From Glutamicibacter sp. JL.03c (lineage in GTDB: Bacteria; Actinomycetota; Actinomycetes; Actinomycetales; Micrococcaceae): 64,000 nucleotides of DNA. This document shows, piece by piece, positions 1-8,836 of this stretch. The DNA is taken from NCBI RefSeq assembly GCF_025854375.1, contig NZ_CP107575.1, forward strand, positions 3,038,001 to 3,102,000. The letters are read 5' to 3'. Every line of letters begins with the position of its first letter. The stretch's first letter is position 1. A model generated the notes under the pieces. The model had not been told where the DNA came from. It saw only the letters and a program-made list of their open reading frames with translations, and ran no database searches. Position numbers and translations under genes: made by a program.

Positions 1-1
1 G

Positions 2-859
2 GCCAGGACCTCCACCATCCGGCTGGGCTCGGGCACCATCATCGCCCCGTTCTGGAACCCGATCCGCGCGGCCGGCGAGCTGGCCCTGCTGGACGTCATT
101 TCCGGCGGCCGCGCTGAAGTCGGCGTGGCCCGCGGCGCGTACCAGTTCGAATTCGACCGCGTGGCCGGCGGCCTGCCGGCCACCGACGGCGGCAAGGCCA
201 TGCAGGAGCTGATCCCGGCCATGCAGAAGCTGTGGGAAGGCGACTACGCGCACGATGGCGAGGTCTGGCAGTTCCCGACCTCCACTTCCGTGCCCAAGCC
301 GGTGCAGAAGAAGCTTCCGGTCTGGGTAGCCGCACGCAGCCCGGAATCCCACGACTACGCGGTCGCCAACGGCTGCCATGTCATGGTCACCCCGCTGATG
401 AAGGGCGATGAGGAGGTCGAGGACCTGATGGGCAAGTTCGAAACCGCCATCGCCAACCACCCTGAACGCACCGACCGCCCGGACATCATGGTGCTGCGCC
501 ACACCTATGTGCACAGTGCCGATGAGCCCGAGGCCTGGCGCCCGGCCGCCGATGCCATCTCGAAGTTCTACCGCACCTTCGACGCGGTCTTCGGCAACAA
601 GGCGCCGGCCGTGGACGGCTTCTTCGAGCCGAGCCCGGTGCAGAAGTTCGAGGGCCGGCCGGAATTCGCCGCGGAATCGCTGCACCAGACCGCGATGATC
701 GGCACCCCGGCCGAGATCATCGAGCGCCTGCACCACTACGCCGAACTAGGTGTCACCGAGTACAGCTTCTGGAATGACAACTCCATGAGCCACGAGCAGA
801 AGAAGCGCTCGCTGCAGCTGTTCATCGATGAGGTTGTCCCGAACTTCGCCAAGAAGTAG
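2..859 (+). CDS. LLM-class flavin-dependent oxidoreductase (5' partial)
   Basis: The reading frame is open from base 2, so the gene starts before the window; 285 residues are visible. The protein looks like a bacterial-luciferase-like (LLM class) FMN/F420-dependent monooxygenase: an early RLGSGTIIAPFWNP strand, a GGRAEVGVARGAYQ segment, and a late GTPAEIIERLHHYAELGV segment typical of the TIM-barrel end. Such enzymes oxidise small organic substrates using reduced flavin; the substrate cannot be told from sequence. A strong hairpin follows the stop codon. Family assignment is firm, substrate unknown. Confidence 0.85.
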   Translation, partial: ARTSTIRLGSGTIIAPFWNPIRAAGELALLDVISGGRAEVGVARGAYQFEFDRVAGGLPATDGGKAMQELIPAMQKLWEGDYAHDGEVWQFPTSTSVPKPVQKKLPVWVAARSPESHDYAVANGCHVMVTPLMKGDEEVEDLMGKFETAIANHPERTDRPDIMVLRHTYVHSADEPEAWRPAADAISKFYRTFDAVFGNKAPAVDGFFEPSPVQKFEGRPEFAAESLHQTAMIGTPAEIIERLHHYAELGVTEYSFWNDNSMSHEQKKRSLQLFIDEVVPNFAKK

Positions 860-869
860 CCAGCACCGC

Positions 870-898
870 AAAGGGGCCCGTTCAAAGCGGGCCCCTTT
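870..898. terminator. Bidirectional terminator hairpin
   Basis: An 11-bp perfect stem (AAAGGGGCCCG with its complement), a 7-nt loop and a run of T lie between the convergent LLM oxidoreductase and pectate lyase genes. A-rich and T-rich flanks allow it to work in both directions. Confidence 0.85.
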
Positions 899-909
899 TG
901 CTGCGCCGG

Positions 910-2343
910 CTAGGGCGCGCCGACCTCCAGCACCCCGGCGCCGGTGGCGGTCTTGGCATGGTGTTTCACGCCGCTGGCAGTATCCATCGCGGTGAAGCCG
1001 TAGGGCGGGGTCCAGTCGAGCTGGTTGCTGAATCCCTGTGCGGCCCAGTCAGGCAGCGGGTCGCCGCTGGCCTGGGCTGCGCGCTGCGCGTACTGCCCGG
1101 CGGCGATCGCATCCAGGTCGGCGGGCTGCTGGTTGAACCAGGATCCCTCGTCGTGGAAGTTGTTGGCGTTCCATAGATAGACCGCGACCGAAGCGTCGGC
1201 CCCGGGCCCGGTGTAGTCGAAGGCGTTGCGCTCGGAGAAGACCTGCGACTGGTAGCCCAGGCCCAGGAAGTAGTGGTATCCGCCGGCCGCGGTGCTGGTG
1301 ACCGGGGAGTCGGGGTCCTTCACCCGGCCCTGGAAGTAGTTGTTGGCCACGTGCACCTGGCCGTAGCGCACGCGCGGGGCGCGTTCCTGGATGCCTTCGA
1401 AGTAGTTGCCGATGATGCTCACCCGCAGCCGTCCGGCGTCGGTGTCCGCATTGTCGTCCCCGGAGCCGATCAGCATGGTCTTGTCGTGGTTGAGCAGGTG
1501 GGAGTTGCTCAGCGTGACGAAGTCGGTGCCGTCCTTCATGTCGAACAGGCCGTCGTGGCGGTTCATCGGGGCGCCGTTGGGGCCGGTGGGGGCATCGCGG
1601 TCAAGGAACCGTCCATCGCCCAGGGTCACATGGTCCACCCAGATATTGGTGGAGGTGACCGAGGAGATCGCATCGAAACGGGCATTCCAGGCGCCATCCT
1701 CGCCGTCCCATGGATCCCAGGAGGAGAAGTAGTCGACCGGGGCTTCCAGAGACAGGTTGCGCAGCACGACGTTGTGGGCCAGGTGCAGCATGAGGTTGGA
1801 CTGGACGAAGCCGGCATCCCCGCCCAAGCCCACCAGGGTCGTGTTGCTCGGAATGGAGATCTCCGCCTGGCGCTTGAGCGCATTGCTGCCGGTGACCCTG
1901 GCGCGGCGCTGCTGGCCGCAGTACTCGTGGCTCTGGTCGCTCCAGGTCCCGTCCTCGCCGAAGCAGCTCAGGTACTTGGACACGTCGTAGCCCGGTGCGT
2001 AGTCCTGCTCCCCGAGCAAGGTGCCGTCGGCGGCCTGGTTGCCCTGGATTCTCCCGGAAACGTAGATGACCTTCGGCTGGTCGCGCTCCCCGTGGTTATC
2101 CAGGGCCGCCATCAGCTCCTGGCGGTTGGCCACGGTGTAGGTGGACCGCTCGTCGGCGCCGGCGCCGCCGGTGGTGCCGCCGTTCTGCGAGGCCCAGCCC
2201 GGGGCTTGGTCGGTGGTCATGAAAACGCTGGCTTCCGCTGGCTGGGCGGGTTGCGCCACGGCGCCTTGAGCTCCCGTTGCGGCCAGGGCCAGTGCGGCGA
2301 CCGCACCCGAGAGTACTGGGAGCTTCTTTGAAATTGATGACAC
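910..2343 (-). CDS. Secreted pectate lyase, polysaccharide lyase family 1
   Basis: A 477-residue secreted enzyme that would cleave polygalacturonate by beta-elimination outside the cell. The N-terminus has a Sec signal peptide (SSISKK, then a hydrophobic stretch ending near AQA/AQP). PL1 hallmarks are WVDHVTLGDG, DGLFDMKDGTDFVTLSNSHL and the catalytic-Arg strand RAPRVRYGQVHVANNYF. I chose the GTG at 2343 because GGAAGG lies 7 nt upstream; an in-frame ATG at 2358 lacks a ribosome site and overlaps that motif. The upstream region carries a promoter and a LacI-type operator, so expression is probably sugar-controlled. It suggests a plant-associated or plant-litter lifestyle. Confidence 0.92.
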   Translation of the reverse strand: MSSISKKLPVLSGAVAALALAATGAQGAVAQPAQPAEASVFMTTDQAPGWASQNGGTTGGAGADERSTYTVANRQELMAALDNHGERDQPKVIYVSGRIQGNQAADGTLLGEQDYAPGYDVSKYLSCFGEDGTWSDQSHEYCGQQRRARVTGSNALKRQAEISIPSNTTLVGLGGDAGFVQSNLMLHLAHNVVLRNLSLEAPVDYFSSWDPWDGEDGAWNARFDAISSVTSTNIWVDHVTLGDGRFLDRDAPTGPNGAPMNRHDGLFDMKDGTDFVTLSNSHLLNHDKTMLIGSGDDNADTDAGRLRVSIIGNYFEGIQERAPRVRYGQVHVANNYFQGRVKDPDSPVTSTAAGGYHYFLGLGYQSQVFSERNAFDYTGPGADASVAVYLWNANNFHDEGSWFNQQPADLDAIAAGQYAQRAAQASGDPLPDWAAQGFSNQLDWTPPYGFTAMDTASGVKHHAKTATGAGVLEVGAP

Positions 2344-2384
2344 GATGATCCCTTCCATGCAAGATCAACGCGATTCCCGTCATT

Positions 2385-2398
2385 GGAAACCGCTTTCC
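2385..2398. promoter_or_regulatory. LacI/GalR-type operator before the pectate lyase
   Basis: GGAAACCGCTTTCC is a near-perfect palindrome centred on CG, the usual form of LacI-family operators. It lies 42 nt upstream of the GTG start and just downstream of the predicted -10, so a bound repressor would block initiation. No LacI gene is in the window; the regulator must be elsewhere. Confidence 0.65.
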
Positions 2399-2404
2399 GA
2401 GCCA

Positions 2405-2433
2405 ATTATGGTGCAGCCCCCAGCGCAGTTCAA
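2405..2433 (-). promoter_or_regulatory. Predicted pectate lyase promoter
   Basis: Read on the minus strand, TTGAAC (2433-2428), a 17-bp spacer and CATAAT (2410-2405) form a sigma-70-like promoter. The LacI-type palindrome begins 6 bp after the -10 box. Confidence 0.55.
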
Positions 2434-2496
2434 CACTTGCATTCGCCCACGGTTTCACATACACGGACGCGGCGGCTGCGCGCGACCGCACGGTGC

Positions 2497-3276
2497 TCAG
2501 GTCCGGTATTGCGTTGGCTGGATGATCGAGAACTCGGCGCCGGTGGCATCCTGCAGCACGGCCATGCGCCCGAAGAAGGAATCCTGCGGCTCCCGGATGA
2601 CCGCCCCTCCCAGGGACTCGGCGAGCGCCACGCTCGAATCCGCGTCATCGACCGCAAAATAGGTCCGCCATCCGGCGTGCGCTTCCGGGCCCTGGCCCGC
2701 GATGTCAAAAATTCCGGCCAGCGCCTCCGAGCCCTGGCCCAGGGTGCAATAGCGGAACTCTGGCGCATCGGAAACCGTGCTCAGCTCCCAGCCCAGGGCC
2801 TCGCGATAGAAGCGCGCCACCGCGTCGAAATGCTTGGTGTGCAGCTCGCTCCAGATGCGGGTGCCGTGGCGCCTCGCGGAGTGCAGTTCGCCGGCATCAA
2901 AAGCCTGGAACAGGCCAACGCCCATGCCCTCGGGGTCGCTGATCATCGCCAGCGTCCCCTGCTCGGGGATCTCCAGCGGCTTGAGGTGGACCGTGCCGCC
3001 ATGCAGCCGCGCGGCGAAGGTGGCCGCATGGACGTCGGCCACATTCAGATAGGTGGTCCAGACATCGTGCGCACCCGAGTCCCTCTCGTTGTGCACGAGG
3101 CCGGAAACCAGCTGGTCTTCGAGGTAGGCCGGCAGGTATCCTTCCGCGCGGGCCTCGGGGCCATCGATAAAGCGCCAGCCGAAGAGGCGTGAATAGAATT
3201 CGACGGCACTGCCCAGATCGCTGGTGAGCAGATCCGCCCAGCAAGGTTCGGCCCGCGGTTCCCTGGCTCCCGGCAT
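2497..3276 (-). CDS. Two-domain VOC (glyoxalase/bleomycin-resistance fold) protein
   Basis: 259 residues with two tandem VOC domains, roughly 10-120 (CWADLLTSDLGSAVEFYSRLFGW ... ISDPEGMGVGLFQ) and 135-255 (WSELHTKHFDAVARFYREALGW ... LQDATGAEFSIIQP). The layout matches the actinobacterial family related to CFP30B hydroxylase, whose members are mostly of unknown substrate. The VOC metal-binding pattern is only partly kept, so enzymatic activity is not assured. Monocistronic, upstream of the pectate lyase and in the same direction, but separated from it by a promoter. Confidence 0.8.
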   Translation of the reverse strand: MPGAREPRAEPCWADLLTSDLGSAVEFYSRLFGWRFIDGPEARAEGYLPAYLEDQLVSGLVHNERDSGAHDVWTTYLNVADVHAATFAARLHGGTVHLKPLEIPEQGTLAMISDPEGMGVGLFQAFDAGELHSARRHGTRIWSELHTKHFDAVARFYREALGWELSTVSDAPEFRYCTLGQGSEALAGIFDIAGQGPEAHAGWRTYFAVDDADSSVALAESLGGAVIREPQDSFFGRMAVLQDATGAEFSIIQPTQYRT

Positions 3277-3388
3277 CGCTACCCCATTCCGCGATCAATC
3301 CAGCTCGATGGGCTGAGTCTATTCCTGCTCCCTGCAGATCAGCAACGGATTCGAAGCATAAATAGGGATTATTACGAAACCGGATATC

Positions 3389-3416
3389 TTGATTTGAACC
3401 GCAGTTCCATTACGCT
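3389..3416 (+). promoter_or_regulatory. Predicted promoter of the acyl-CoA ligase gene
   Basis: TTGATT (3389-3394), a 16-bp spacer and TACGCT (3411-3416) lie in the divergent gap, about 50 nt before the start codon. Confidence 0.4.
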
Positions 3417-3467
3417 GGTTTGTGACGCGAGACACATGCCGATTTCGCCCGCAACGAGGAGACGTCA

Positions 3468-5015
3468 ATGAGCACTTCCAATATCACCCTCTCGGTGGCT
3501 GCAATCCTCGCCGAGGGCGCCACCCGCTATCCCGGCTTGAACGCCATCACCATGAATGGGCAGAGCACCACCTACCGGGAACTCTGGGATGAAACCCGGG
3601 CCTACGCCGGAGCGCTGAAAGAGCAGGGCATATCCGAGGGCGACCGGGTCGCGGTGCTCATTCCGAACGTCACCGATTTTGCCCGGACCTACTACGCCAT
3701 CCTGTCCCTGGGCGCCACCGTGGTGCCGATCCACGCGCTGCTCAAGGCCCGCGAAATCTCCTACGTGCTCGAAGACGCCGAAGCGAAGCTGCTGATCTGC
3801 GCCGCCGGGCTGCTGGGCGAAGGCGCCAAGGGCGCGCAGCACTCCGGGGTCCGTCTGATGTCCGTCATGGACCCGGATGCCAGCGCCGGGAACCGGCTTG
3901 AAGATTTTGCCGCCCAGGCAACCCCGATCACCACCTACCTGCCGCGCCGGGCCGAGGACATTGCCACGATCCTCTATACCTCGGGCACCACCGGCAAGCC
4001 CAAGGGCGCCCTGGGCACCCACCTGGCCTTGATCGAGCAGACCCACTCCACGCTGCTGAACACCATGGACATCCGCCAGGGCGACAAGCTCTTCGGCGGC
4101 CTGCCGCTGTTCCACACCTTCGGCCAGACCTGCGTGCTGAACACCGGCCTGCGCATCGGCGCCGAGGTGATGCTGCTGCCCAAGTTCACCGCCGAAGCGG
4201 CCCTGGACCTGGTGCTGGAGGCGGACATCGACGTGTTCTTCGGCGTTCCGACCATGTATGTGGCCCTGCTGGAGGCCGGTGCCCAGCGCGAAGGCACTCC
4301 GAAGAGGCTGCGGTATGCCATCTCGGGCGGCGCCTCGCTGCCGCTGTCGGTGCTCACCGCCTTCGAGCAGCGCTTCGGTTCGCGGATCTACGAGGGCTAC
4401 GGGCTGACCGAAACCTCCCCGGTGGCCTGCTTCAACCATGTGGGGCGCGAACCGCGGCCGGGCACCGTGGGCACCCCGGTGTGGGGCGTCGACGTGGAGA
4501 TCGCCGATCCGGCCTACCCCGATGAAATCCGCCTGCTGCCCCGCGGGGAACTGGGCGAATTGGTGGTGCGCGGGCACAACCTCTTCGCCGGCTACCTCAA
4601 CCGCCCCGACGCCACCGCACAAGCCGTGGTGGATGGCTGGTTCCGCACCGGGGATCTGGGCACCAAGGACGAGGACGGCTACCTGCGGATCCTGGATCGC
4701 ACCAAGGACATGATCCTGCGCAATGGCTACAACGTGTACCCTCGCGAAGTCGAAGAGGTGCTCACCAGCCACCCGGAGATTTCCAATGCGGCGGTCTACG
4801 GGGTGCCAGATGAGAAGCATGGCCAGGAGATCGTCGCCTCGGTGACGCTCAAGGCCGGGTCTTCGCTGAGCCCCGAGCAGCTAGGCGCCTGGGCCCAGGA
4901 GCAGATGGCTGCCTACAAGTACCCGCGGCATATCCAGATCGTCGAGCGGTTCCCGCTGGGCCCCTCGGGCAAGATCCTCAAGCGCGAGCTGGTCGCGCAG
5001 TTCAAGGGAGACTAG
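3468..5015 (+). CDS. AMP-dependent acyl-CoA synthetase (long-chain-fatty-acid--CoA ligase-like)
   Basis: 515 residues, a normal length for class I adenylate-forming ligases. It activates a carboxylic acid with ATP and then forms the CoA thioester. The P-loop-like motif ILYTSGTTGKPKG is near residue 170, YEGYGLTETSP near 310, the hinge GWFRTGDLGTKDEDGYLRILDR near 390-415, and the catalytic lysine region PLGPSGKILKREL near 500. GAGGAG lies 8 nt before ATG. The convergent neighbour ending 5 bp away encodes an enoyl-CoA hydratase-like protein, so a shared role in fatty or aromatic acid breakdown is plausible. Chain-length preference cannot be read. Confidence 0.9.
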   Translation: MSTSNITLSVAAILAEGATRYPGLNAITMNGQSTTYRELWDETRAYAGALKEQGISEGDRVAVLIPNVTDFARTYYAILSLGATVVPIHALLKAREISYVLEDAEAKLLICAAGLLGEGAKGAQHSGVRLMSVMDPDASAGNRLEDFAAQATPITTYLPRRAEDIATILYTSGTTGKPKGALGTHLALIEQTHSTLLNTMDIRQGDKLFGGLPLFHTFGQTCVLNTGLRIGAEVMLLPKFTAEAALDLVLEADIDVFFGVPTMYVALLEAGAQREGTPKRLRYAISGGASLPLSVLTAFEQRFGSRIYEGYGLTETSPVACFNHVGREPRPGTVGTPVWGVDVEIADPAYPDEIRLLPRGELGELVVRGHNLFAGYLNRPDATAQAVVDGWFRTGDLGTKDEDGYLRILDRTKDMILRNGYNVYPREVEEVLTSHPEISNAAVYGVPDEKHGQEIVASVTLKAGSSLSPEQLGAWAQEQMAAYKYPRHIQIVERFPLGPSGKILKRELVAQFKGD

Positions 5016-5019
5016 CGGG

Positions 5020-5799
5020 TTAGGAGGAGAACTTCGGGGCGCGGTGCGCCAGAAAGGCCGCGCGCCCCTCAGCCAAATCCGCGTTGCCCGCATTCTCTTC
5101 CCACACGGCGTCCCACCAGCCATCGCTTCCCTCGCCAGCGACCGCCAGGGCGATAGCTTCCTTGGTTCGCTCGATCGAGTACTGCGAGTTGGCGTGCAGT
5201 TCTTCCAGCAGCTGCGCCAGCTGGGTTTCGAGATCGGCCTGCGGAACCACCCGCGTGAACAGGCCCCAGCTGGTGATGTCCCCCGCCGGCAGCCGGGCGC
5301 CGGAAAACAAGAGGTACTTGGCTCGGTGCTCCCCCACGGTGCGCACCAGCCTTTCGATCCCCGGGCGCGGGAAGAGCAGCCCGATCTTGGCCGGGGTGAT
5401 CGCCAGGCGCACCTGGTCGCTGGCCAGCTGGATGTCGCAGGCCGAGGCGAGCTGCCATCCGCCGCCATAGCAGTTGCCTTCCACCACCGCGATGGTGGCT
5501 TTGCCGCAGGCCTGGATACTGCGGTCCACCAGATCAAAGTGGTTAATGAGCGCGCTTTGCTCATCGGGATCAAAGAGCACCCGATCCATCTGGTCGATGG
5601 CGATCCCGGAGCAGAAGCTGGAGCCCACGCCACGCAGCACGATGGTGCGCACCGCCGGATCGGCAGCCAGGGTGGCGAAGGCGCCCACCAGCTGCAGGCA
5701 CATGTCCTTGGTCAGCGCGTTGTACTGTGCGGGGTTATCCAGCATGACGGTGGCATTCGAATTCTCGATGCCCACCGTGATGCGTCCTGCCTGTGCCAT
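5020..5799 (-). CDS. Enoyl-CoA hydratase/isomerase (crotonase) family protein
   Basis: 259 residues. The crotonase oxyanion-hole segments are visible: GVGSSFCSGIAIDQM near residue 55-70 and NCYGGGWQLASACDIQLAS near 100-120. The helix that carries the catalytic glutamate in true hydratases reads TPAKIGLLFPRPGIERL here and lacks the usual PE pair, so the reaction may be isomerase, hydrolase or other. Start chosen at ATG 5799 because GGAGG precedes it by 5 nt; the frame is open 16 codons further upstream. Tail-to-tail with the acyl-CoA ligase. Confidence 0.85.
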   Translation of the reverse strand: MAQAGRITVGIENSNATVMLDNPAQYNALTKDMCLQLVGAFATLAADPAVRTIVLRGVGSSFCSGIAIDQMDRVLFDPDEQSALINHFDLVDRSIQACGKATIAVVEGNCYGGGWQLASACDIQLASDQVRLAITPAKIGLLFPRPGIERLVRTVGEHRAKYLLFSGARLPAGDITSWGLFTRVVPQADLETQLAQLLEELHANSQYSIERTKEAIALAVAGEGSDGWWDAVWEENAGNADLAEGRAAFLAHRAPKFSS

Positions 5800-5854
5800 C
5801 GAGTCCTCCCGCGTTCGCGCGCTGATCCACTTCCCACCGTGCCACACTGGGTGG

Positions 5855-6355
5855 GTGGATACACAGATTATTTACACAATTCTTGCTGGAATCTTGCTGG
5901 TCATTTCGGCCTTTGGCACGATCTTCCCGGTACTGCCCGGTTCCCTGCTAACCATCGGCACCCTGCTGGGGTGGGGCTGGCTGCTCGGTTCGCCGGCCTC
6001 CTGGTGGGCTGCCGGCCTGGGCATGGCCATCGCGGTGCTGGGCTGGTCGGCCTCGGCGGTGCTCACCGGCAAAAAGCTCAAAGAGCATCAGGTCCCCAAG
6101 GGCTCGATCCTCTTTGCGGTCATCGGCGCCATTGCCGGCGCCTTCATCATCCCGGTGCTGGGGCTGTTCATCGGTTTTGCGGTGGGGCTCTTCGCCGGGG
6201 AAAGCGTGCGTCGCCGCGAAGTCTCCGGTGCGTTCAGCTCCTCGTGGGCGGCGCTGAAGGCCATGGGATTGGGGATCGTGGTGGAGTTCGGCTGCGTGCT
6301 GCTGGCCTCGTCCATCTGGGTCATCGGCCTGATTGCCCACTTCGCGACCCGCTAG
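5855..6355 (+). CDS. DUF456 family membrane protein
   Basis: 166 residues, almost entirely hydrophobic, with glycine-rich helices typical of DUF456 (repeated small-residue membrane segments such as AGILLVISAFGTIFPVLPG and GAIAGAFIIPVLGLFIGFAVG). Function unknown for the family. GTG at 5855 is the first plausible start after the divergent hydratase gene; the frame stays open far upstream, but that part is antisense to the hydratase. The stop codon overlaps the stop of the convergent response regulator (shared CTAG). Confidence 0.8.
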   Translation: MDTQIIYTILAGILLVISAFGTIFPVLPGSLLTIGTLLGWGWLLGSPASWWAAGLGMAIAVLGWSASAVLTGKKLKEHQVPKGSILFAVIGAIAGAFIIPVLGLFIGFAVGLFAGESVRRREVSGAFSSSWAALKAMGLGIVVEFGCVLLASSIWVIGLIAHFATR

Positions 6356-6957
6356 ATCCACCCCTGCTCGTGAGCCGTGCGGGCCGCTTCAATCCGATTC
6401 GCCGTCTGGGTCTTGCCGATGGCGTTGGACAGGTGGTTGCGCACCGTCCCGGCGGAGAGGTGCACCAGCGCAGCGATCTGCGAGACCGGTGCCCCGCTGG
6501 CCGCGTGGGCCAGTATTTCCCGTTCACGCTCGGTGAGCGGGTTGCGCCGGGCCTCAACACTGAGCATCGCCCGTTGCGGATCGATGATCTTATCCCCGGC
6601 ATGCACCTTGCGGATGGCCGCGGCCAATTCGGCCGGTGGCGCATCCTTGACAAGAAACCCGCTGGCTCCGGCTTCAAAGGCCTGCCGAAAGTATCCGGGA
6701 CGATCAAAAGTGGTCAGGATCAGCACCTTGACTTCGGGGTGCGTCCGCTGCAACGTCGCCGCCAGGCTCAGGCCATCAAGCCGGGGCATCTGGATATCAA
6801 GCAGGGCCACATCCACCGGGTGCGAAGCCAGGGCCCCCGGCACCTGATCGCCGTCGGCGCATTCCGCGACCACCTCAAGGTCGGCTTCCAGGTTCAGCAG
6901 GGCCGCGAGGGCCCCACGCACCAGGTGCTGGTCATCAGCGATTAATACCCTGATCAT
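6352..6957 (-). CDS. NarL/DesR-type response regulator
   Basis: 201 residues: an N-terminal receiver domain with acidic pocket ADD (8-9), phospho-acceptor Asp in ALLDIQMP near 54 and the conserved Lys in GFLVKD near 104, then a LuxR-type HTH from about 137 (LTEREREILAHAASG ... LSAGTVRNHLSNAIGKTQTANR). It is the last gene of a four-gene operon behind an ABC exporter and a DesK-like kinase, overlapping the kinase stop (ATGA). It probably controls its own operon; a palindrome at 9806 is a candidate site. Confidence 0.93.
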   Translation of the reverse strand: MIRVLIADDQHLVRGALAALLNLEADLEVVAECADGDQVPGALASHPVDVALLDIQMPRLDGLSLAATLQRTHPEVKVLILTTFDRPGYFRQAFEAGASGFLVKDAPPAELAAAIRKVHAGDKIIDPQRAMLSVEARRNPLTEREREILAHAASGAPVSQIAALVHLSAGTVRNHLSNAIGKTQTANRIEAARTAHEQGWI

Positions 6958-8084
6958 GCGGTCTCCTGGCTGCTGTGGTGAAAGGTCAATTGCACCAGTG
7001 TGCCACCCATGCCCGAGGCTTCCACTAGGGCGGTGGCCCCGATCTGCCGGGCCCGCTCCTGCATGCCTCGAATACCGTGGCCGGCAACGCTGGCGCCCAG
7101 GCCATCCCCGTCATCATCCACGCTCACGTGGTCTGCGCCAAAGTGGATGCGCAGGGCACTGGCGTGCGCATGCCGCAGGACATTGGTCAGGGCTTCGCGC
7201 AGGATCCAGGCCGTGTGCGATCTGAATCGCAGCGGGATCACGTCTGGATTGCCGACCACTGTGAAGCTCAGGCCGTTGTCCTGGCAGGCTTGGCGCAGCT
7301 GGGCCAGTTCGGCGTGCAGATCCTGCCGGTTCAGCCCCTGCACCGTGGTGCGCACAGAGTCCAGGGCCTGCACTGCCAGATCGGACAGCTGCTGCATTTC
7401 GGCGCGAGCCCCCTCGTACTGCTGGGCATCCAGCAACCGCATCGCCAGCTGCGCCTTGAGATTGAGCGCGGTGAGCGAGTGGCCGATTCCGTCATGAACA
7501 TCCCGTGCGACACGCTCCTGCTCGGCAACCACCAGATAGTCGGCACGCATCTCTTCGGCTGCCACCGCCCGGGTAATGGCTGCCACGGTGATCGCGTACA
7601 CAACCATCATGACCAGATTCAGTCCGATCAGGAACAACGAGTCCCTGAACTGTCGCAGGACCAACGGCAGGATCAAGCAGATCAGCGCCGCCACGGTGTA
7701 GGTCGCAATGGTCCATTTCTTGGTCAGCAGGAACGCGGCATAGGACGTGACAAAAGGCATCAGGCCCAGTGAGCTGACCCCGGCGACAGGAATCGCCAGC
7801 ACAAGGATCAGCGCCAGGATGGTGAAGCTCGCCAAGGCCATGGAATCCCTGGTCCCGCCTTGCCCGACCACCCATGAGTACTTGGCGTAAGCGTGCAGGT
7901 ACACCGCGGCAAATACGCCCACGAGCGCCAGCCCGATGACCCTCACCGGCATCGGGTACGGCGTATTGACCAGATCCAGAATCGGGAAGATCAAGAAGAC
8001 GACCCACACACCGGAGATGAGCCAGCCCCGGCGCTTCCAGAACTGCTGTTCATCTTCGAGTGCGTTCTCTTGCCCCGGGCTCAT
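6954..8084 (-). CDS. DesK-like sensor histidine kinase
   Basis: 376 residues. Several transmembrane helices occupy about residues 20-180, followed by a HisKA_3 dimerisation domain with the phospho-accepting His197 in ERVARDVHDGIGH and a C-terminal HATPase with REALTNVLRHAHA and the G box GHGIRGMQERA. There is no large extracellular domain, so it likely senses the membrane or signals via the adjacent exporter. The start at ATG 8084 overlaps the permease stop as ATGA, arguing for translational coupling; the open frame extends 20 codons further but into the permease gene. Confidence 0.92.
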   Translation of the reverse strand: MSPGQENALEDEQQFWKRRGWLISGVWVVFLIFPILDLVNTPYPMPVRVIGLALVGVFAAVYLHAYAKYSWVVGQGGTRDSMALASFTILALILVLAIPVAGVSSLGLMPFVTSYAAFLLTKKWTIATYTVAALICLILPLVLRQFRDSLFLIGLNLVMMVVYAITVAAITRAVAAEEMRADYLVVAEQERVARDVHDGIGHSLTALNLKAQLAMRLLDAQQYEGARAEMQQLSDLAVQALDSVRTTVQGLNRQDLHAELAQLRQACQDNGLSFTVVGNPDVIPLRFRSHTAWILREALTNVLRHAHASALRIHFGADHVSVDDDGDGLGASVAGHGIRGMQERARQIGATALVEASGMGGTLVQLTFHHSSQETA

Positions 8085-8836
8085 TGGCGCGCCTTGGACC
8101 TGCGCGTGGCGAATACCGCGAAGACGGCGAAGATCATTGCCCATAGCACTAGGTTAGTGGCCATCATCCATAATGGGTCCGGTGCCATGGGCACACCGTC
8201 AGGAATATCCTTGAGCAGCGGGTACCGCGCCAATGCGACGTAGCCAAACATCGGGGTAAACCGGGCCGCATCAAGCATGGCCCCTTCCAAGGGCATGAAC
8301 ACGTTGCCGAAGAATGCGAAGAACACCATGAGCCCGGAGGCCAGGCCCAGGGCAGATTCTGATTTGAACATCATGCCCACACCAATGCCGTAGCAAGCGA
8401 ACATCATCGCTCCGATCAAGGTGATCAGATAGCTGATGCCCCAAATCCACGACTCGTTCACTCTCGCCCCGGTGATGGCCCCCAAGGCAAAAACGATCGC
8501 CGCTGAGACCGCGGCTACCGTGGCGGCGACGATCATCTTGCTGCCGACGAATGCTGCGGGCGGCATTTTGGTCAAGGCTATTTGCCGCCCCCAACCCTGC
8601 ATGATCTCCGTGGCCACAGTCCCGGCGATGGACACGGTGCTCACCGCAGCCCCATAGGCGGCCATGGAGATCATGAGATAGAACTTGACGTTGCCGGCGC
8701 CGAGGTCCGATTCGGTGTAGCTGGGTATATTGCCGAAAAGAATATACATGGCGGCCGGTAGCAGCAACGCGAAAATAAGGTTGTAGCCGTCGCGAAAGTG
8801 CCGGGCGAATTCGACCCGGATATACGTTGCCATCAT
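8081..8836 (-). CDS. ABC-2 type transporter permease
   Basis: 251 residues with about six membrane helices arranged as in ABC-2 exporters (YIRVEFARHFRDGYNLIFALLLPAAMYILFG at the N-terminus). Coupled by ATGA overlaps on both sides: start with the ATPase upstream, stop with the kinase downstream. Together they form an exporter controlled by its own two-component system, an arrangement known for drug, lantibiotic or membrane-stress detoxification. Substrate unknown. Confidence 0.9.
   Translation of the reverse strand: MMATYIRVEFARHFRDGYNLIFALLLPAAMYILFGNIPSYTESDLGAGNVKFYLMISMAAYGAAVSTVSIAGTVATEIMQGWGRQIALTKMPPAAFVGSKMIVAATVAAVSAAIVFALGAITGARVNESWIWGISYLITLIGAMMFACYGIGVGMMFKSESALGLASGLMVFFAFFGNVFMPLEGAMLDAARFTPMFGYVALARYPLLKDIPDGVPMAPDPLWMMATNLVLWAMIFAVFAVFATRRSKARQ

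Noticed and set aside
5044-6945. 633-codon plus-strand open frame
   Set aside because: Crosses the antisense of the hydratase gene, the DUF456 gene in another frame, and the response regulator; no domain.
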